A program made the position numbers and the translations under genes. Shown piece after piece: positions 25,124 through 35,075 of a DNA stretch of 64,000 bases (positions within the stretch are counted from its first letter, which is position 1; the number at the start of each line of letters is the position of its first letter). The stretch comes from ZC4RG36 sp964652205 (GTDB taxonomy: Bacteria; Chloroflexota; Anaerolineae; Aggregatilineales; Phototrophicaceae). The DNA lies in assembly GCA_964652205.1 (NCBI GenBank), contig CAZZAO010000003.1:1-64000 (forward strand). The letters are read 5' to 3'. The notes under the pieces are model-generated. The model made no database searches. It was not told the DNA's origin and worked only from the letters and a program-made list of their open reading frames with translations.

Positions 25124-27046
25124 TTACGGGCAGGCAATCGTCACGGCCTGTAACTCCGCATAAGGCTTGATCGGTTGGCCCTGCGCGTCGAGCGTCGGAA
25201 GCGGCGTGTTTGGCGCGGCGGTGTCGTACAGGCCGACCGTCAGCTTATAGCTTCCCGGCGCGGTATCCGGCGGAATCTGAAGCTCGAAGGTCGGCCCCAG
25301 CACCAGCTCGCCAGCGTCCGTCCAGCTATTGGTCGGGCGGCGATCCGCCGGAACGCCCTCATAGCTGGCGATCTGCGCCGTCTCATCCGCCGTAATCAGT
25401 CTGGCGAACATCTGATATTCGTGCTGCGGCTGCGAGAGCCGCTCCCACGTCATTGCCAGCCGGAGCGTCGCGCCGGGGCAGTAAGCAGCCTGCGGCGGCA
25501 AATCGTAGCCGAACAGCCCGATCTCGCCGCCGAAATTGGCGCGCAGTCGATGGAATTTCGATAGATCGACCGAGAACACCGCGTCCCGGTTATTCGTCAG
25601 CAGCAGCGGCCCCCGATAGCGGTCGGCGAACTTCTGCTCTTCCTTGAAGTAGCCCCACGCGCTGTGCAGAATATGCAGTTTCGGCGGGTGATCGAACAGT
25701 TCACGCATGAACTCAATCCGCGTCAGCGTCACCGGAAAAACCGATGAATCCATCATGTAACCGTCATAGGGCGCCGATGTACAGCTCGCGCGATTCGTCA
25801 GGTAGGTAAAGCGGCGCAGGTTGCCCCACAGCCACAGACAGTCCTGGGGCGCGGTGCGCTGCTCGATCAGGTCGATGACCGGCTGAAGCGCTGCCAGCTC
25901 GTCGGTCGGTCGCGGGGAAAACGAGGGCCAGCCGACTCGATCCACCCCAAACCAGACCGCTCCGGCCAGCAGGCAGGCGGCGAGCGCGGCCTGACGACCC
26001 GCCGACATCCGCGCGGCGGCAGCCCCCGCCAGCGCGATCAAGGCGATCAGCGGGGGAACCATTTCACGATAGTAATAGGGCTTGAGGCCGCGCGCAATGC
26101 TCGCGCCGATGAAGCTCAACAGCACCCAGCCCAGCGCCGCCCACAACAGCGGGCTGCGCGGCTGCGCTCGCAGCAGGATCACTGCCGAACCAGCCGCCAG
26201 TAGGAAATAAGCAGCCATCAGCGGCAGCGTCGCGCCCAGAAAATAATCGTGAAACAGCGAGAAGAAGTCGCCGCCGAAGTGCCACTGGCCGGTTTCGGTC
26301 AGGACATATTCGCGCGCCATCGTGACCAGATGAAACCACATCGACGCCAGCGAGCCATGACTCAGCGCCCAGACGAGCACCAGCGCGCCGCCCAGCGCCA
26401 GCCCGACAGCCACGCCCGCGAGCGCGCGCAGCCTCGCCAACCGGCCACTCGGCGCGCGAATGGCGGCGAAGGCCAGCAGCGCTGGCAGCTCGAAGGCCAG
26501 CGGCTGCTTGGTCATGACGCCACAAACGAAGACCAGCCCGGCAGCCAGCATCCATACCAGCCGACCACGCCCCAGCAGCGCCAGCGTCATGGCCGTCGCG
26601 CCAAAAGCCGCCATCAACACGGTCGTCTCCGGGCTGCTGATTTGCGCGCTGAACAGCAGGCCGAATGCCGCGCCGATCAGCGCCCCGATCCACGTCAGGC
26701 TGATCGCGTAAGCCGCCGCCGCCGCCGCCAGCGCGAGGAAAACATCCATGAACAGCGTGCTGGCGGCAATCGCAGCCACGGTGTTGCCCATCACGCGGAC
26801 GAATCCGGCGATGACGACGAACATCCCCGGCGGCTTATTGTCCCAGACATCGCGGTAGAGGACGCCGCCATTCGCCTGAATCCGCCCCATATCCGCGAAC
26901 AGCCCGTTATCCGAAAAGCTGATCTCGAACGTCCGCGCCGTGTGAACATACTGCCCGACGGTCATCACGACCGCCCAGAGCAGCAGGCAGGCCAGCAGCA
27001 GGGCGGGAATGAGACGCAGGGGGCGTTGAGCGCCGTCTGCTCGCAT
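25124..27046 (-). CDS. GT39-type membrane glycosyltransferase, tandem paralogue 4
   Basis: 640 aa. Helix 1 (about 10-30), then the extracytoplasmic loop with FSDNGLFADMGR (D46) and LYRDVWDNKPPGMF (about 63-76), the signature of the PMT_2/GT39 fold. About ten membrane helices follow, including GVMTKQPLAFELPALLAF. The C-terminal part leaves the membrane, first as a mixed domain (DCLWLWGNLRRFTYLT) and then, about 515-640, a beta-sandwich (EIGLFGYDLPPQAAYCPGATL, APGSYKLTVGLYD). It begins 2 bases after the stop of the preceding paralogue (27049), so translation is coupled. Donor and acceptor unknown. Confidence 0.85.
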   Translation of the reverse strand: MRADGAQRPLRLIPALLLACLLLWAVVMTVGQYVHTARTFEISFSDNGLFADMGRIQANGGVLYRDVWDNKPPGMFVVIAGFVRVMGNTVAAIAASTLFMDVFLALAAAAAAYAISLTWIGALIGAAFGLLFSAQISSPETTVLMAAFGATAMTLALLGRGRLVWMLAAGLVFVCGVMTKQPLAFELPALLAFAAIRAPSGRLARLRALAGVAVGLALGGALVLVWALSHGSLASMWFHLVTMAREYVLTETGQWHFGGDFFSLFHDYFLGATLPLMAAYFLLAAGSAVILLRAQPRSPLLWAALGWVLLSFIGASIARGLKPYYYREMVPPLIALIALAGAAAARMSAGRQAALAACLLAGAVWFGVDRVGWPSFSPRPTDELAALQPVIDLIEQRTAPQDCLWLWGNLRRFTYLTNRASCTSAPYDGYMMDSSVFPVTLTRIEFMRELFDHPPKLHILHSAWGYFKEEQKFADRYRGPLLLTNNRDAVFSVDLSKFHRLRANFGGEIGLFGYDLPPQAAYCPGATLRLAMTWERLSQPQHEYQMFARLITADETAQIASYEGVPADRRPTNSWTDAGELVLGPTFELQIPPDTAPGSYKLTVGLYDTAAPNTPLPTLDAQGQPIKPYAELQAVTIACP

Positions 27047-27048
27047 CC

Positions 27049-29013
27049 CTAGCAGCCGCTCTGGATGACGATATCCTGCAAGCGCGCGTAACTGCCGTCC
27101 GGCTGGCCGTCCGCACCGAGCGTCGAGACGCGCGCCTGTGTCTCGACATCGTAGAGGCCAGCGATCAGCCGATAGGTTCCCGGCGCGGCGTCGGCGGGCA
27201 GTTGCAGTTCAAAGGTCGGGCCGAGGACGTACTCGCCGACATTCACCCAGGTGTTCGTCGGACGCTCCTCTGCCGGGATGCCATCCCAACCGGCGATCTG
27301 CGCTGTCTCGTCGGCAGTGACCACCTGCACGAACGCCTGATACTGCTGATTCGGCGTCGCCAGAAGCTGCCACGTCAGCGCGGTCGGCAATGTCTCGCCG
27401 GGGCAGTAAGCGGCTTTCGGCGGCAGATCATAAGCGACGAGGCCGATCTCGCCGCCGAAATTGGCGCTCGTCCGGTGCATCTTCGACAGGTCAGTTTTGT
27501 AGATGCTGACGTGACTTTCGATGTCCGCCGCCTGCGGGCTGACGTAGCGATCAGCAAAGTTTTGCAGCTCCGGGAAGAAGCCCCAGCCGGAGCGAACGAG
27601 AGTCAGCGTCGGGGGATGGTCGAACAGGTTCTGGATGAATTCGATCTGATTTTCGCGCGTCGGATAGACGGTCGTCACCATGACATTCGAGTCGAGCAGG
27701 TTGGCGGTGCAGGAATAGTGGCCGCTCAGAAAGAGAATATCGTTGAGGTTGCCCCATTCGAGCAGGCAGTCGCTCGGCGCGGTGTTGGCGTTGACGTAGT
27801 CGATGACGCGCTGATGATCGGCGGTCACGTCGGGCGGGCGGGCCGTGAGCGACAGCCCGCCGACGTATTCGTAACCGAACCAGACTGCGCCGATCAGCGC
27901 CAGCGCCGCGAAGGGAACCTGCCAGCCTGACGCGCGGCGCTGGAGCGCTGCCAGCGCCAGCGCGATCAGCGCGATGAACGGCGGGATCGTCTCGCGGAAA
28001 TATTCGGGGCGCAGGGCGAGCTGCACCGCCGCCGCGCCGAACGAGAGGATCACCCATAAAAACGTGACCCAGATAATCGGGTCGCGCCGCCGCACGATCA
28101 GCAGGACGATGGCGGAAATCGCGCCCAGAATGAACAGGATTGCCATATACGGCAGCGTCGAGTCGAGGAAAATATCGCCGATGAACGACAGGCCGTACTC
28201 GCTGAAGCGATCAGTGCCAGTCGGCCCACCGACGTATTTCCAGGTGCTGCCGAAGACGTGGAACCAGAACAGGTCGGTCATGCCGTTGGCGACCGTCCAG
28301 AGCAGGATCAGACCCATCAGCAGGGCGAAGCCGACGCCGACCGCGACCGCCGAAACGAGTTTGCGCCGCCACGGCCCCGGCGTGCGGATCATGGCGAACA
28401 ACAGCAGCGCGGGCATCTCGAAGCCGACCGGTTGCTTGGTCATGAAGCCGAGGCCGAAGATCAGGCCCGACAGCAGCATAACCAGCAGCCGTCCGCGACC
28501 GGCCAGCGCGACGGCCACCGCCAGCGCGCCGAAGGCTGCCATCGTGATCGTCGCGTCCAGCCCGTCCTGCGCGCCGGTATACAGCAGCGCAATCGCCACG
28601 CCGATCAGCGCCGCCAACCGCGATCCGCTCAGTTGGTAGGCCACCAGTCCGCTGCAGATGACGAAGGCCACCAGCGTGAAGATCAGCGCGGCATTCATGG
28701 CGGCGAGCGTGTTGCCGAGCGCGCCGACGAAAATGCTAATGATGAAAATGTTGACTGGCGGCTTGTTGTTCCAGAAATCGCGGTAAAAGACCTGCCCGGT
28801 CGCCTGACCGCGCGCCATCACCGCCCAGATGCCGTCGTCGTTCTGCGCCAGCGAGCGCACCGAGGTCGTGCGCGTGTAGGCCGCCAGCGTCACCAGCAGC
28901 GCGTAAACGATCAGGATCGCCACCAGCACAACCATGATCCGGCGCAGCAGCGGCTCGTTCAGAAGCGAGCGCCGGGGGGGCTTTGCGCTCAGGCGGTTAT
29001 CGAGAGTTGCCAT
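27049..29013 (-). CDS. GT39-type membrane glycosyltransferase, tandem paralogue 3
   Basis: 654 aa. Same architecture as its neighbours: helix 1 (about 25-48), loop with DGIWAVMARGQATG and FYRDFWNNKPPVN, then polytopic core with FMTKQPVGFEMPALLLF, DCLLEWGNLNDILFLSGHY, and the C-terminal beta-sandwich (EIGLVAYDLPPKAAYCPGE, APGTYRLIAGLYD). It has a longer basic cytoplasmic N-terminus (AKPPRRS) than the others. The 117-base spacer upstream, to the stop of paralogue 2, is the only sizeable break in the four-gene run and shows no terminator. Confidence 0.85.
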   Translation of the reverse strand: MATLDNRLSAKPPRRSLLNEPLLRRIMVVLVAILIVYALLVTLAAYTRTTSVRSLAQNDDGIWAVMARGQATGQVFYRDFWNNKPPVNIFIISIFVGALGNTLAAMNAALIFTLVAFVICSGLVAYQLSGSRLAALIGVAIALLYTGAQDGLDATITMAAFGALAVAVALAGRGRLLVMLLSGLIFGLGFMTKQPVGFEMPALLLFAMIRTPGPWRRKLVSAVAVGVGFALLMGLILLWTVANGMTDLFWFHVFGSTWKYVGGPTGTDRFSEYGLSFIGDIFLDSTLPYMAILFILGAISAIVLLIVRRRDPIIWVTFLWVILSFGAAAVQLALRPEYFRETIPPFIALIALALAALQRRASGWQVPFAALALIGAVWFGYEYVGGLSLTARPPDVTADHQRVIDYVNANTAPSDCLLEWGNLNDILFLSGHYSCTANLLDSNVMVTTVYPTRENQIEFIQNLFDHPPTLTLVRSGWGFFPELQNFADRYVSPQAADIESHVSIYKTDLSKMHRTSANFGGEIGLVAYDLPPKAAYCPGETLPTALTWQLLATPNQQYQAFVQVVTADETAQIAGWDGIPAEERPTNTWVNVGEYVLGPTFELQLPADAAPGTYRLIAGLYDVETQARVSTLGADGQPDGSYARLQDIVIQSGC

Positions 29014-29130
29014 CGTGCCTGTCCTTGCTCGGCCTAAGACTCACAAAGGTTTGCGATAGGGTGTCAGGAGCCACACCCCTGTTCAGCCGCCTATCGTTCA
29101 CCGCCCGCCATGAGAGCGCAGCGCAGCCTT

Positions 29131-31128
29131 TCACTCGACGGGAGCCGCAGGCTGCGGAGGGGCCGGGGATGAGAGAGCGCAATCTGCCCTCACCGTAATA
29201 TCCGTCAGGCGCGCGTAGCTGCCGTCCGGCTGGCCGTCCGCCCCCAGAGTCGGCAGGCGCTGCTGCGTTTCGACCTCGTACAACCCGGCGATCAGCCGAT
29301 AGGTCCCCGGCGCGGCGCTGGCGGGAATCTGAAGCTCGAAGGTCGGCCCCAGTATAACCTCGCCGGGATCGACCCAGGTATTGGTCGGGCGGCGATCCGC
29401 CGGGACGCCATCGTAGCCGACGATCTGCGCCGTCTCGTCGGCGTTGACGAGCTGGGTGAACGCCTGATACTGCTGTTTCGGCGTCGCCAGCCGCTGCCAC
29501 GTCAGCGCGGTCGTGAGCGTCGCGCCGGGGCAGTAGCTGGTTTTCGACAGATCGTAGGCAATCAGGCCGATCTCGCCGCTGAAGTTGGCGCTCGTCCGGT
29601 GCATCTTCGACATATCGACCTTGAACATCGAGAAGGTGTCGCGCGTCATCACGACCGGCCCCAGATAGCGGTCGGCGAACTTTTGCAGTTCCTTGAAGTA
29701 GCCCCAGCCGCTCTGCATGATCTGGAGCGCCGGGGGATGGTCAAACAGGTTCTGCATGAACTCGATCCGGTTGATGACGACCGGGAAAGCTGACGAGTCC
29801 ATCAGGAAACCTTCGTAACCGGCGCTGACGCAGCTTGGCCGCCCGGTCAGATAGTCGAAGTAGAGCACGCCGCCCCACGGCCAGATGCAGTCAGTCGGTT
29901 TGGTGTTGGCCTCGATGTAATCGACCATCGGGGCGATCACCGCGTCACGCGCGGGCGGGCTGGCGCTCCAGGCGGGCAGCCCGACCCAGCGATAGCCGAA
30001 CCAGACCGCGCCGACCAGCGCCGCCGCGCTGCCGACCGCCTGCCACGGCAGACTCATCCGCCGTAGGGTCGGCACAGCCAGCGCGATCAGCGCGACCAGC
30101 GCGGGAACCATCTGCCGATAGTATTCGGAGCGCATCCCGCGCGCCAGACTGGCCCCGGCGAAGCTCAGAACCACCCAACCTATCGCCGTCCAGACGAGCG
30201 GATCGCGCCTGCGCCGCGCCAGCAGCACCAGCGCTGCGCCGAGCGCCAGCAGGAAAAACGGGGCCATGCGCGGAACCGTCGAGCCGAGGAAGTAGTCCTG
30301 AAACAGCTCCAGCCGCTCCTGCGTGAACAGCCACTGGCCGTCGGCGCGAAAGACGTACTGCGAGGCCGACTGGAAAACGAAAAACCACATCCGTTCGGCG
30401 ACGCCGTTGCTCAGCGCCCAGACGACAAACGCGCCCGCAGTCAGCGCCGCGCCGACCAGCGCCAGCAGAGGGGCCAGCAGCCTGCGCCGCCAGCTTCCCG
30501 GCGCGCGCAGAAACGCGAAGGCCAGCAGGACGGGAAGCTCGAAGGCCAGCGGCTGCTTGGTCATCACGCCGCAGCAAAAGGCGACACCCGCCAGCAGCAT
30601 CCACGGCCAGCGTCCGCGTCCGAGCAGCGCCAGCGTCATGGCCGTCGCGCCCATCGCCGCCATCAGAATGGTCGTCTCCGGGTAGGCCAACTGCGCGCTG
30701 AACAACAGCGCCAGCGCCCCGCCGACCAGCCCGCCGAGCTTCGACCGGCTGAGCGCATAGGCCGCCGCCGCGCCGCTGACGGCGAAGAAAAACTCCATGA
30801 AGAGCGTGCTGGCCTCAATCGCCGCGACGGTGTTGCCGAGCGCCTGAACGAACGGGGCCATAACGAAGAACATGAACGGCGGCTTGGTGTCCCAGATGTC
30901 GCGGTAGAGGACGCCGCCAGTCGCCTGAATCCGCGCCGTTTCCGCGAACCAGCCGGTATCGAGGTACGTCAGGTCGAAAGTGATCGGCAGGCGATAGTAG
31001 CGCGAGGCCGTCAGCGTCACGCACCAGACGAGCAGCGCGGCCAGCAGCGCCGCGACCAGCAGCCGAAGCGCCTGACTGGACGGGGTCGGACGCGCCGTGC
31101 GCCAATCGGCCTGCGATGGGTCGGTCAT
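29131..31128 (-). CDS. GT39-type membrane glycosyltransferase, tandem paralogue 2
   Basis: 665 aa. Loop motif DTGWFAETARIQATGG with LYRDIWDTKPPFMF, core motif GVMTKQPLAFELPVLLAF, then DCIWPWGGVLYFDYLTGR and the beta-sandwich (EIGLIAYDLSKTSYCPGA, APGTYRLIAGLYE). A short extra Pro/Ala tail (SSPAPPQPAAPVE) ends the protein. Its ATG overlaps the stop of the first paralogue by four bases (ATGA). Acidic loop residues needed for GT39 catalysis are conserved, so it is probably active. Confidence 0.85.
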   Translation of the reverse strand: MTDPSQADWRTARPTPSSQALRLLVAALLAALLVWCVTLTASRYYRLPITFDLTYLDTGWFAETARIQATGGVLYRDIWDTKPPFMFFVMAPFVQALGNTVAAIEASTLFMEFFFAVSGAAAAYALSRSKLGGLVGGALALLFSAQLAYPETTILMAAMGATAMTLALLGRGRWPWMLLAGVAFCCGVMTKQPLAFELPVLLAFAFLRAPGSWRRRLLAPLLALVGAALTAGAFVVWALSNGVAERMWFFVFQSASQYVFRADGQWLFTQERLELFQDYFLGSTVPRMAPFFLLALGAALVLLARRRRDPLVWTAIGWVVLSFAGASLARGMRSEYYRQMVPALVALIALAVPTLRRMSLPWQAVGSAAALVGAVWFGYRWVGLPAWSASPPARDAVIAPMVDYIEANTKPTDCIWPWGGVLYFDYLTGRPSCVSAGYEGFLMDSSAFPVVINRIEFMQNLFDHPPALQIMQSGWGYFKELQKFADRYLGPVVMTRDTFSMFKVDMSKMHRTSANFSGEIGLIAYDLSKTSYCPGATLTTALTWQRLATPKQQYQAFTQLVNADETAQIVGYDGVPADRRPTNTWVDPGEVILGPTFELQIPASAAPGTYRLIAGLYEVETQQRLPTLGADGQPDGSYARLTDITVRADCALSSPAPPQPAAPVE

Positions 31129-33098
31129 GCGCCTGCTCCCGCGCAGTCGCGCACGATCATGGCCTGTAAATGAGCGTAACTGCCGTTCGGCTGGCCGTCC
31201 GCGCCGAACGTCGGCAGATGAGCCTGCGTCGTCACGTCGTACAGCCCGGCGATCAGTTGATAGGTCCCCGCTTTCGTCTCCGCTGGAATCTGAAGCTCGA
31301 AGGTCGGGCCGAGGATCAGCTCATGCGGCTGAGTCCATTCGTCGGTCGGGCGCTTGTCCGCCGGGACGCCATCCCAACCGGCGATCCGCGCCGATTCGTC
31401 CGCCGTGACGACCTGCGCGAACGCCTGATACTGATGGGTCGGCGTCGCCAGCCGCTCCCACGTCAGCGCCAGCGGCAGTGTCGCGCCGGGGCAGTAAGCG
31501 TCCTGCGGCGGCAGGTCGTAACCGAACAGCCCGATCTCGCCGCCGAAATTGGCGTCAGCGCGATGAAATTTCGAGCTGTCGAAGCTGAAAACGGCGTAGC
31601 GCCCGCTCGCCAGTACCAGCGGCCCGACGTAGCGATCCGAGTATTTCTGCAATTCAGGGAAATAGCCCCACGCGCTGTTGAGGATTTCCAGCGTCGGCGG
31701 ACGGTTGAACAGGTCATGCATATACTCGACGCGGAAGGCATCGACCGGAAAAGTCGATGTATCCATCAGATAGCCTTCGTAGGACGCGCCGACACAGCTT
31801 CGCCGCCCCGTCAGGAAGCTGAAATGAATGATGTTACCCCACATCCACAGGCAGTCGTCGGGCTGCGTGTGCGCCTCAATATAGTCGATGACCGGCTGAT
31901 CGTCGGCCAGGCCGCCGGTCGGACGGCTGTCGATGCGCTGCACGCCGACCCATTCGTAACCGAACCAGACCGAGCCGAGCAGCAGCAGCGCGCTCAGGGC
32001 GATTTTCGGCACGGCGGACATCCGCTGAACCAGCGGCACAGCCAGCGCGACCAGCGCGATGATCGGCGGGATCGTCTGGCGATAATAGGCAATCGACAGG
32101 CCACGCGGCGTGCTGGCCGCGACGAACGCGAGCAGGAACCAGCAGATTGCCACCCATGTTAGCGGATTGCGCCGCTGCCGGACGAGCAGCACGACCCCGG
32201 CCACCCCGGCGAAGACAAAGCCGGTCAGCATAAACGGCAGCGTCGATTTCAGGAAGTCGTCCTGAAAAATCTCCAGGCCCCCGCTGGAGAAATGCCAGTT
32301 GCCATCCGAGCGCAAGATGTACTGACCGACCGAACTGTAGACGTGGAACCACATCGACGGAGCCGAGTCGTTGCTGATCGCCCACCCCGCAAAGACGGCG
32401 ACCGCCAGCACAACGCCGATCAGCACACCGGCGGCAGCCAGTAACTTGCGCCGCCGCGTCCCCGGCGCGCGGACTACCGCGAAGGCCAGCAGCGCCGGAA
32501 GCTCGGCCATCAGCGGCTGCTTGGTCAGCGCGCCAAAGACGAACACCGCGCCCGCCGCGATCATCCACACCCGGCGTCCGCGCCCCAGCAGCGCCAGCGT
32601 CATCGCCGCTGCGCCGAGCGCCGCCATCGGGATGGTCGTCTCAGGGATGCGGAAATTGCTGCTGAAGATCAGCGCCAGCGCCGCCCCAACCACCGTCGAA
32701 GCCCACGAGCCGCTGATCGCATAGGCCAGCGCCGTCAGCGCGACGACAAAGCCGACGTTCATGAAAACCGCGCTGGCCGCAATCGCCGTGACCGTGCTGC
32801 CCATCGCCTTGACGAACAGGCCCATGAGGATGAACATGCCCGGCGGCTTATTGCTCCACAGGTCGCGGTAGAGAACGCCCTCGGCGACGGTGCGCGCTTC
32901 TTCGGCGAAGATGCCGACGTTGCCAGACGAGGCGGTTACGTCAAGCCGGAGCGGATTATTATAGTAATGGGGGATGGCGACGATCAGCGCCCAGACGACG
33001 AGGAATCCCAGCACCAGCGCCGATGACAATCGCGGCGGTCGTTCGCGGGTCCGAGTTTGCGGGCGAGCGGTGAGTCTCAAAACGGCAAGCTCATTCAA
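31125..33098 (-). CDS. GT39-type membrane glycosyltransferase, tandem paralogue 1
   Basis: 657 aa if the TTG at 33098 is used; no ATG occurs before helix 1 and no clear ribosome-binding site is seen, so the start could be a few codons further in. First gene of the run. Loop NVGIFAEEARTVAEG with LYRDLWSNKPPGMF, core ALTKQPLMAELPALLAF, DCLWMWGNIIHFSFLTGR, then the beta-sandwich (EIGLFGYDLPPQDAYCPGA, AGTYQLIAGLYDV). Very similar to paralogues 2-4, which implies tandem duplication. The promoter should lie in 33099-33317, shared with the divergent CoiA-like gene; no box is obvious there. Confidence 0.82.
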   Translation of the reverse strand: MNELAVLRLTARPQTRTRERPPRLSSALVLGFLVVWALIVAIPHYYNNPLRLDVTASSGNVGIFAEEARTVAEGVLYRDLWSNKPPGMFILMGLFVKAMGSTVTAIAASAVFMNVGFVVALTALAYAISGSWASTVVGAALALIFSSNFRIPETTIPMAALGAAAMTLALLGRGRRVWMIAAGAVFVFGALTKQPLMAELPALLAFAVVRAPGTRRRKLLAAAGVLIGVVLAVAVFAGWAISNDSAPSMWFHVYSSVGQYILRSDGNWHFSSGGLEIFQDDFLKSTLPFMLTGFVFAGVAGVVLLVRQRRNPLTWVAICWFLLAFVAASTPRGLSIAYYRQTIPPIIALVALAVPLVQRMSAVPKIALSALLLLGSVWFGYEWVGVQRIDSRPTGGLADDQPVIDYIEAHTQPDDCLWMWGNIIHFSFLTGRRSCVGASYEGYLMDTSTFPVDAFRVEYMHDLFNRPPTLEILNSAWGYFPELQKYSDRYVGPLVLASGRYAVFSFDSSKFHRADANFGGEIGLFGYDLPPQDAYCPGATLPLALTWERLATPTHQYQAFAQVVTADESARIAGWDGVPADKRPTDEWTQPHELILGPTFELQIPAETKAGTYQLIAGLYDVTTQAHLPTFGADGQPNGSYAHLQAMIVRDCAGAGA

Positions 33099-33317
33099 TC
33101 GGCAGTTAGCGAGCCAGTATACACGATACCGCGCTCGAACCTCAAAGCCGATCCTCGCGGTTGGCCGTCCGTCGATCCGGGGCGCGATGGGAACACCCGC
33201 TTCACCGGGGGCTTTGTGGACGCCCTCATTGCAGGCTGCGAACGAGCCAGGGACAGGGATTCAGAAGCACAGCCGTGCTAAAATGCCGGGTATGAATGGA
33301 AATATTGGAGCCAACTG

Positions 33318-34418
33318 ATGCCGCTGAGGGCGATCATCGACGGGCAGGAAGTCATCGCGCCGCTGCTCGATGAGGCAGCGTGGGACGCGCTGCATCGCCG
33401 CGTGGCCGATGAGCATCTGCGCGTTATTCTGCCCTGCTGCGACGTCGAGGGCTATTTGCGCCGCAGCCAGCACGGGACGCAGCATTTCGCCCACAAGGTC
33501 AGCACTGACTGCCTGAGCAAAGGCGAAACGGTCGAGCATCTGCGCGCCAAAGCCGAAATCGTCGTCGCCTGCCAGGCGGCGGGCTATGACGCCTCGACTG
33601 AAGTCGCTGGCGACAACTGGCGCGCCGACGTGCTGGCGACGCGCGGGTCGGCGCGGATCGCGTTCGAGGTACAGTGGAGCTTTCTGCGCCTGCGCGACGT
33701 GCTTTATCGCCAGCGCCGGTATGCCGACGACGGCGTGCGCGGCTGCTGGTTCTTCCGCCGACCGCCCGCGCCGCTCCAGAACACCGACGACCTCGGCCCG
33801 GAACTGGAAGCGCGGCGCGAACTGCCGCTGTTTCATCTGTTCGCGGCAGTCGATGGCTCGTATGCCGTCGCCCTGCACCGCCGCCTGCACAAGCTGCCCG
33901 ATTTCGTCGGCGCGCTGCTCGGCGGGCGCATCCGCTTCTGCGAGCGCGCCCGTTATCAGGGCAGGCGAGCGCTGCGCGCCGTCTTCTTCACGCTCGACTG
34001 CGCTCGCTGTGGGCAGCGCTCACAGCTCTACGTCGTCGATACGCGCCAGACGGCAGGCTGCGGCGTCCGTTTTCAGCCCGACGACGTCGATGCTGCCGAA
34101 TCATTCACCTTTCATCCAGCGGTGCTGGCGGCGCTCGACCGCTACCGGCAGACCGAGGCCGGGGCGCATCTCCGTATGGGCGCAATCAAGGTTCGCAGCG
34201 ACGGCCACAACTCATATCGCTCGTTCGGCTGCGCGCATTGTGACGCCATCTTCGACGCGCGTCAGGTCGGGCTGGCGTTGAGCGGGTCACGCCGTTTCCG
34301 GGACGACCCGGCGGCGGAGTCGTTCGAGGTGACGCTGCCGCTGCGCGTCAGCGGCGTGCTGCCGCACTGGTGCTATCCCGCCGACGGCCATTTCTGCTGT
34401 GAAAGCGCCGGTGGCTAA
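33318..34418 (+). CDS. CoiA-like competence/nuclease family protein
   Basis: 366 aa, GGAG 7 bases upstream of the ATG. N-terminal part resembles CoiA (residues about 35-60, CCDVEGYLRRSQHGTQHFAH). It is followed by the nuclease-like core AEIVVACQAAGYDASTEV, then WRADVLATRG and IAFEVQWS, which fits a PD-(D/E)xK pattern (Asp, then Glu-x-Gln). C-terminal half has paired Cys (CARC, CAHC, CC), perhaps two zinc ribbons. CoiA promotes recombination after DNA uptake in Gram-positive competence; here no other competence gene is nearby, so the role may be general DNA repair or defence. Diverges from the glycosyltransferase operon. Confidence 0.7.
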   Translation: MPLRAIIDGQEVIAPLLDEAAWDALHRRVADEHLRVILPCCDVEGYLRRSQHGTQHFAHKVSTDCLSKGETVEHLRAKAEIVVACQAAGYDASTEVAGDNWRADVLATRGSARIAFEVQWSFLRLRDVLYRQRRYADDGVRGCWFFRRPPAPLQNTDDLGPELEARRELPLFHLFAAVDGSYAVALHRRLHKLPDFVGALLGGRIRFCERARYQGRRALRAVFFTLDCARCGQRSQLYVVDTRQTAGCGVRFQPDDVDAAESFTFHPAVLAALDRYRQTEAGAHLRMGAIKVRSDGHNSYRSFGCAHCDAIFDARQVGLALSGSRRFRDDPAAESFEVTLPLRVSGVLPHWCYPADGHFCCESAGG

Positions 34419-35075
34419 AAGTCCGGTACGGCTGAAGCCAGCCGAAGCGAAAAGAGCGCTGCCGAGGAAACGCGGGAAGGCGTCGCGCAGAGCAGGCAGG
34501 AGATGGTTGTAGCTGACATGGACGCGCGCCAGCGACCCGACAGGCTCTTGAGGATTGAGGTCGGGGCTGGCAGGCGGGGAACAAGCCGGTTTCAACGCTG
34601 CGCCTTCTCTTTTGTTGAACCGCAAGAGTCGTGTCCTCACTCTGCCATAGCTGTACCTTTGAGGCCAACAGTCCATAACTGCCTGTGAAATTCTCCCGCA
34701 ACTGTGTTCTAATTAACCTGAGTTTTCGATCAGCGGGACAGCTTTGCTGCGGCTGCGCAGACGCTTTATCATCGAAACGATCAACGACTGACTGAAGAAT
34801 CAATCGCAAATCGAGCATTCCCGTCATCGCCGGGGTGACAGGTTTGACTGTCTCGCTGCGTCAGCCTGAGAAACCCACTTTCAACCGGTCTACTCGTGAC
34901 GTTCAGGCGCCTGTTCTGCCGGGGCAGCTATCCAGAATTCAGGTTACTTAATCAACATCAACAGGTTAGCATTCATGGTCTAATTCGTGCCGGTGTTCAT
35001 GCCATCTGGCCGCGCTCACGATTTTCTTTCTCTCCTCATTTCGCTGGGAGAGGAGACAGGCTGAGGGAGAAGCTC
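34419..35075. other. Gene-free region of 657 bases
   Basis: Open frames exist on the minus strand (34287-34827) but they are rich in Arg, Ser, Pro and Gln without domain-like pattern, have no ribosome-binding site, and one overlaps the end of the CoiA-like gene. No repeat, RNA or terminator was recognised. Possibly remnant of a decayed gene. Confidence 0.4.

Noticed and set aside
34287..34827. Minus-strand frames in the gene-free region after the CoiA-like gene
   Set aside because: One overlaps the end of the CoiA-like gene; residue pattern is not protein-like and no start signal was found.
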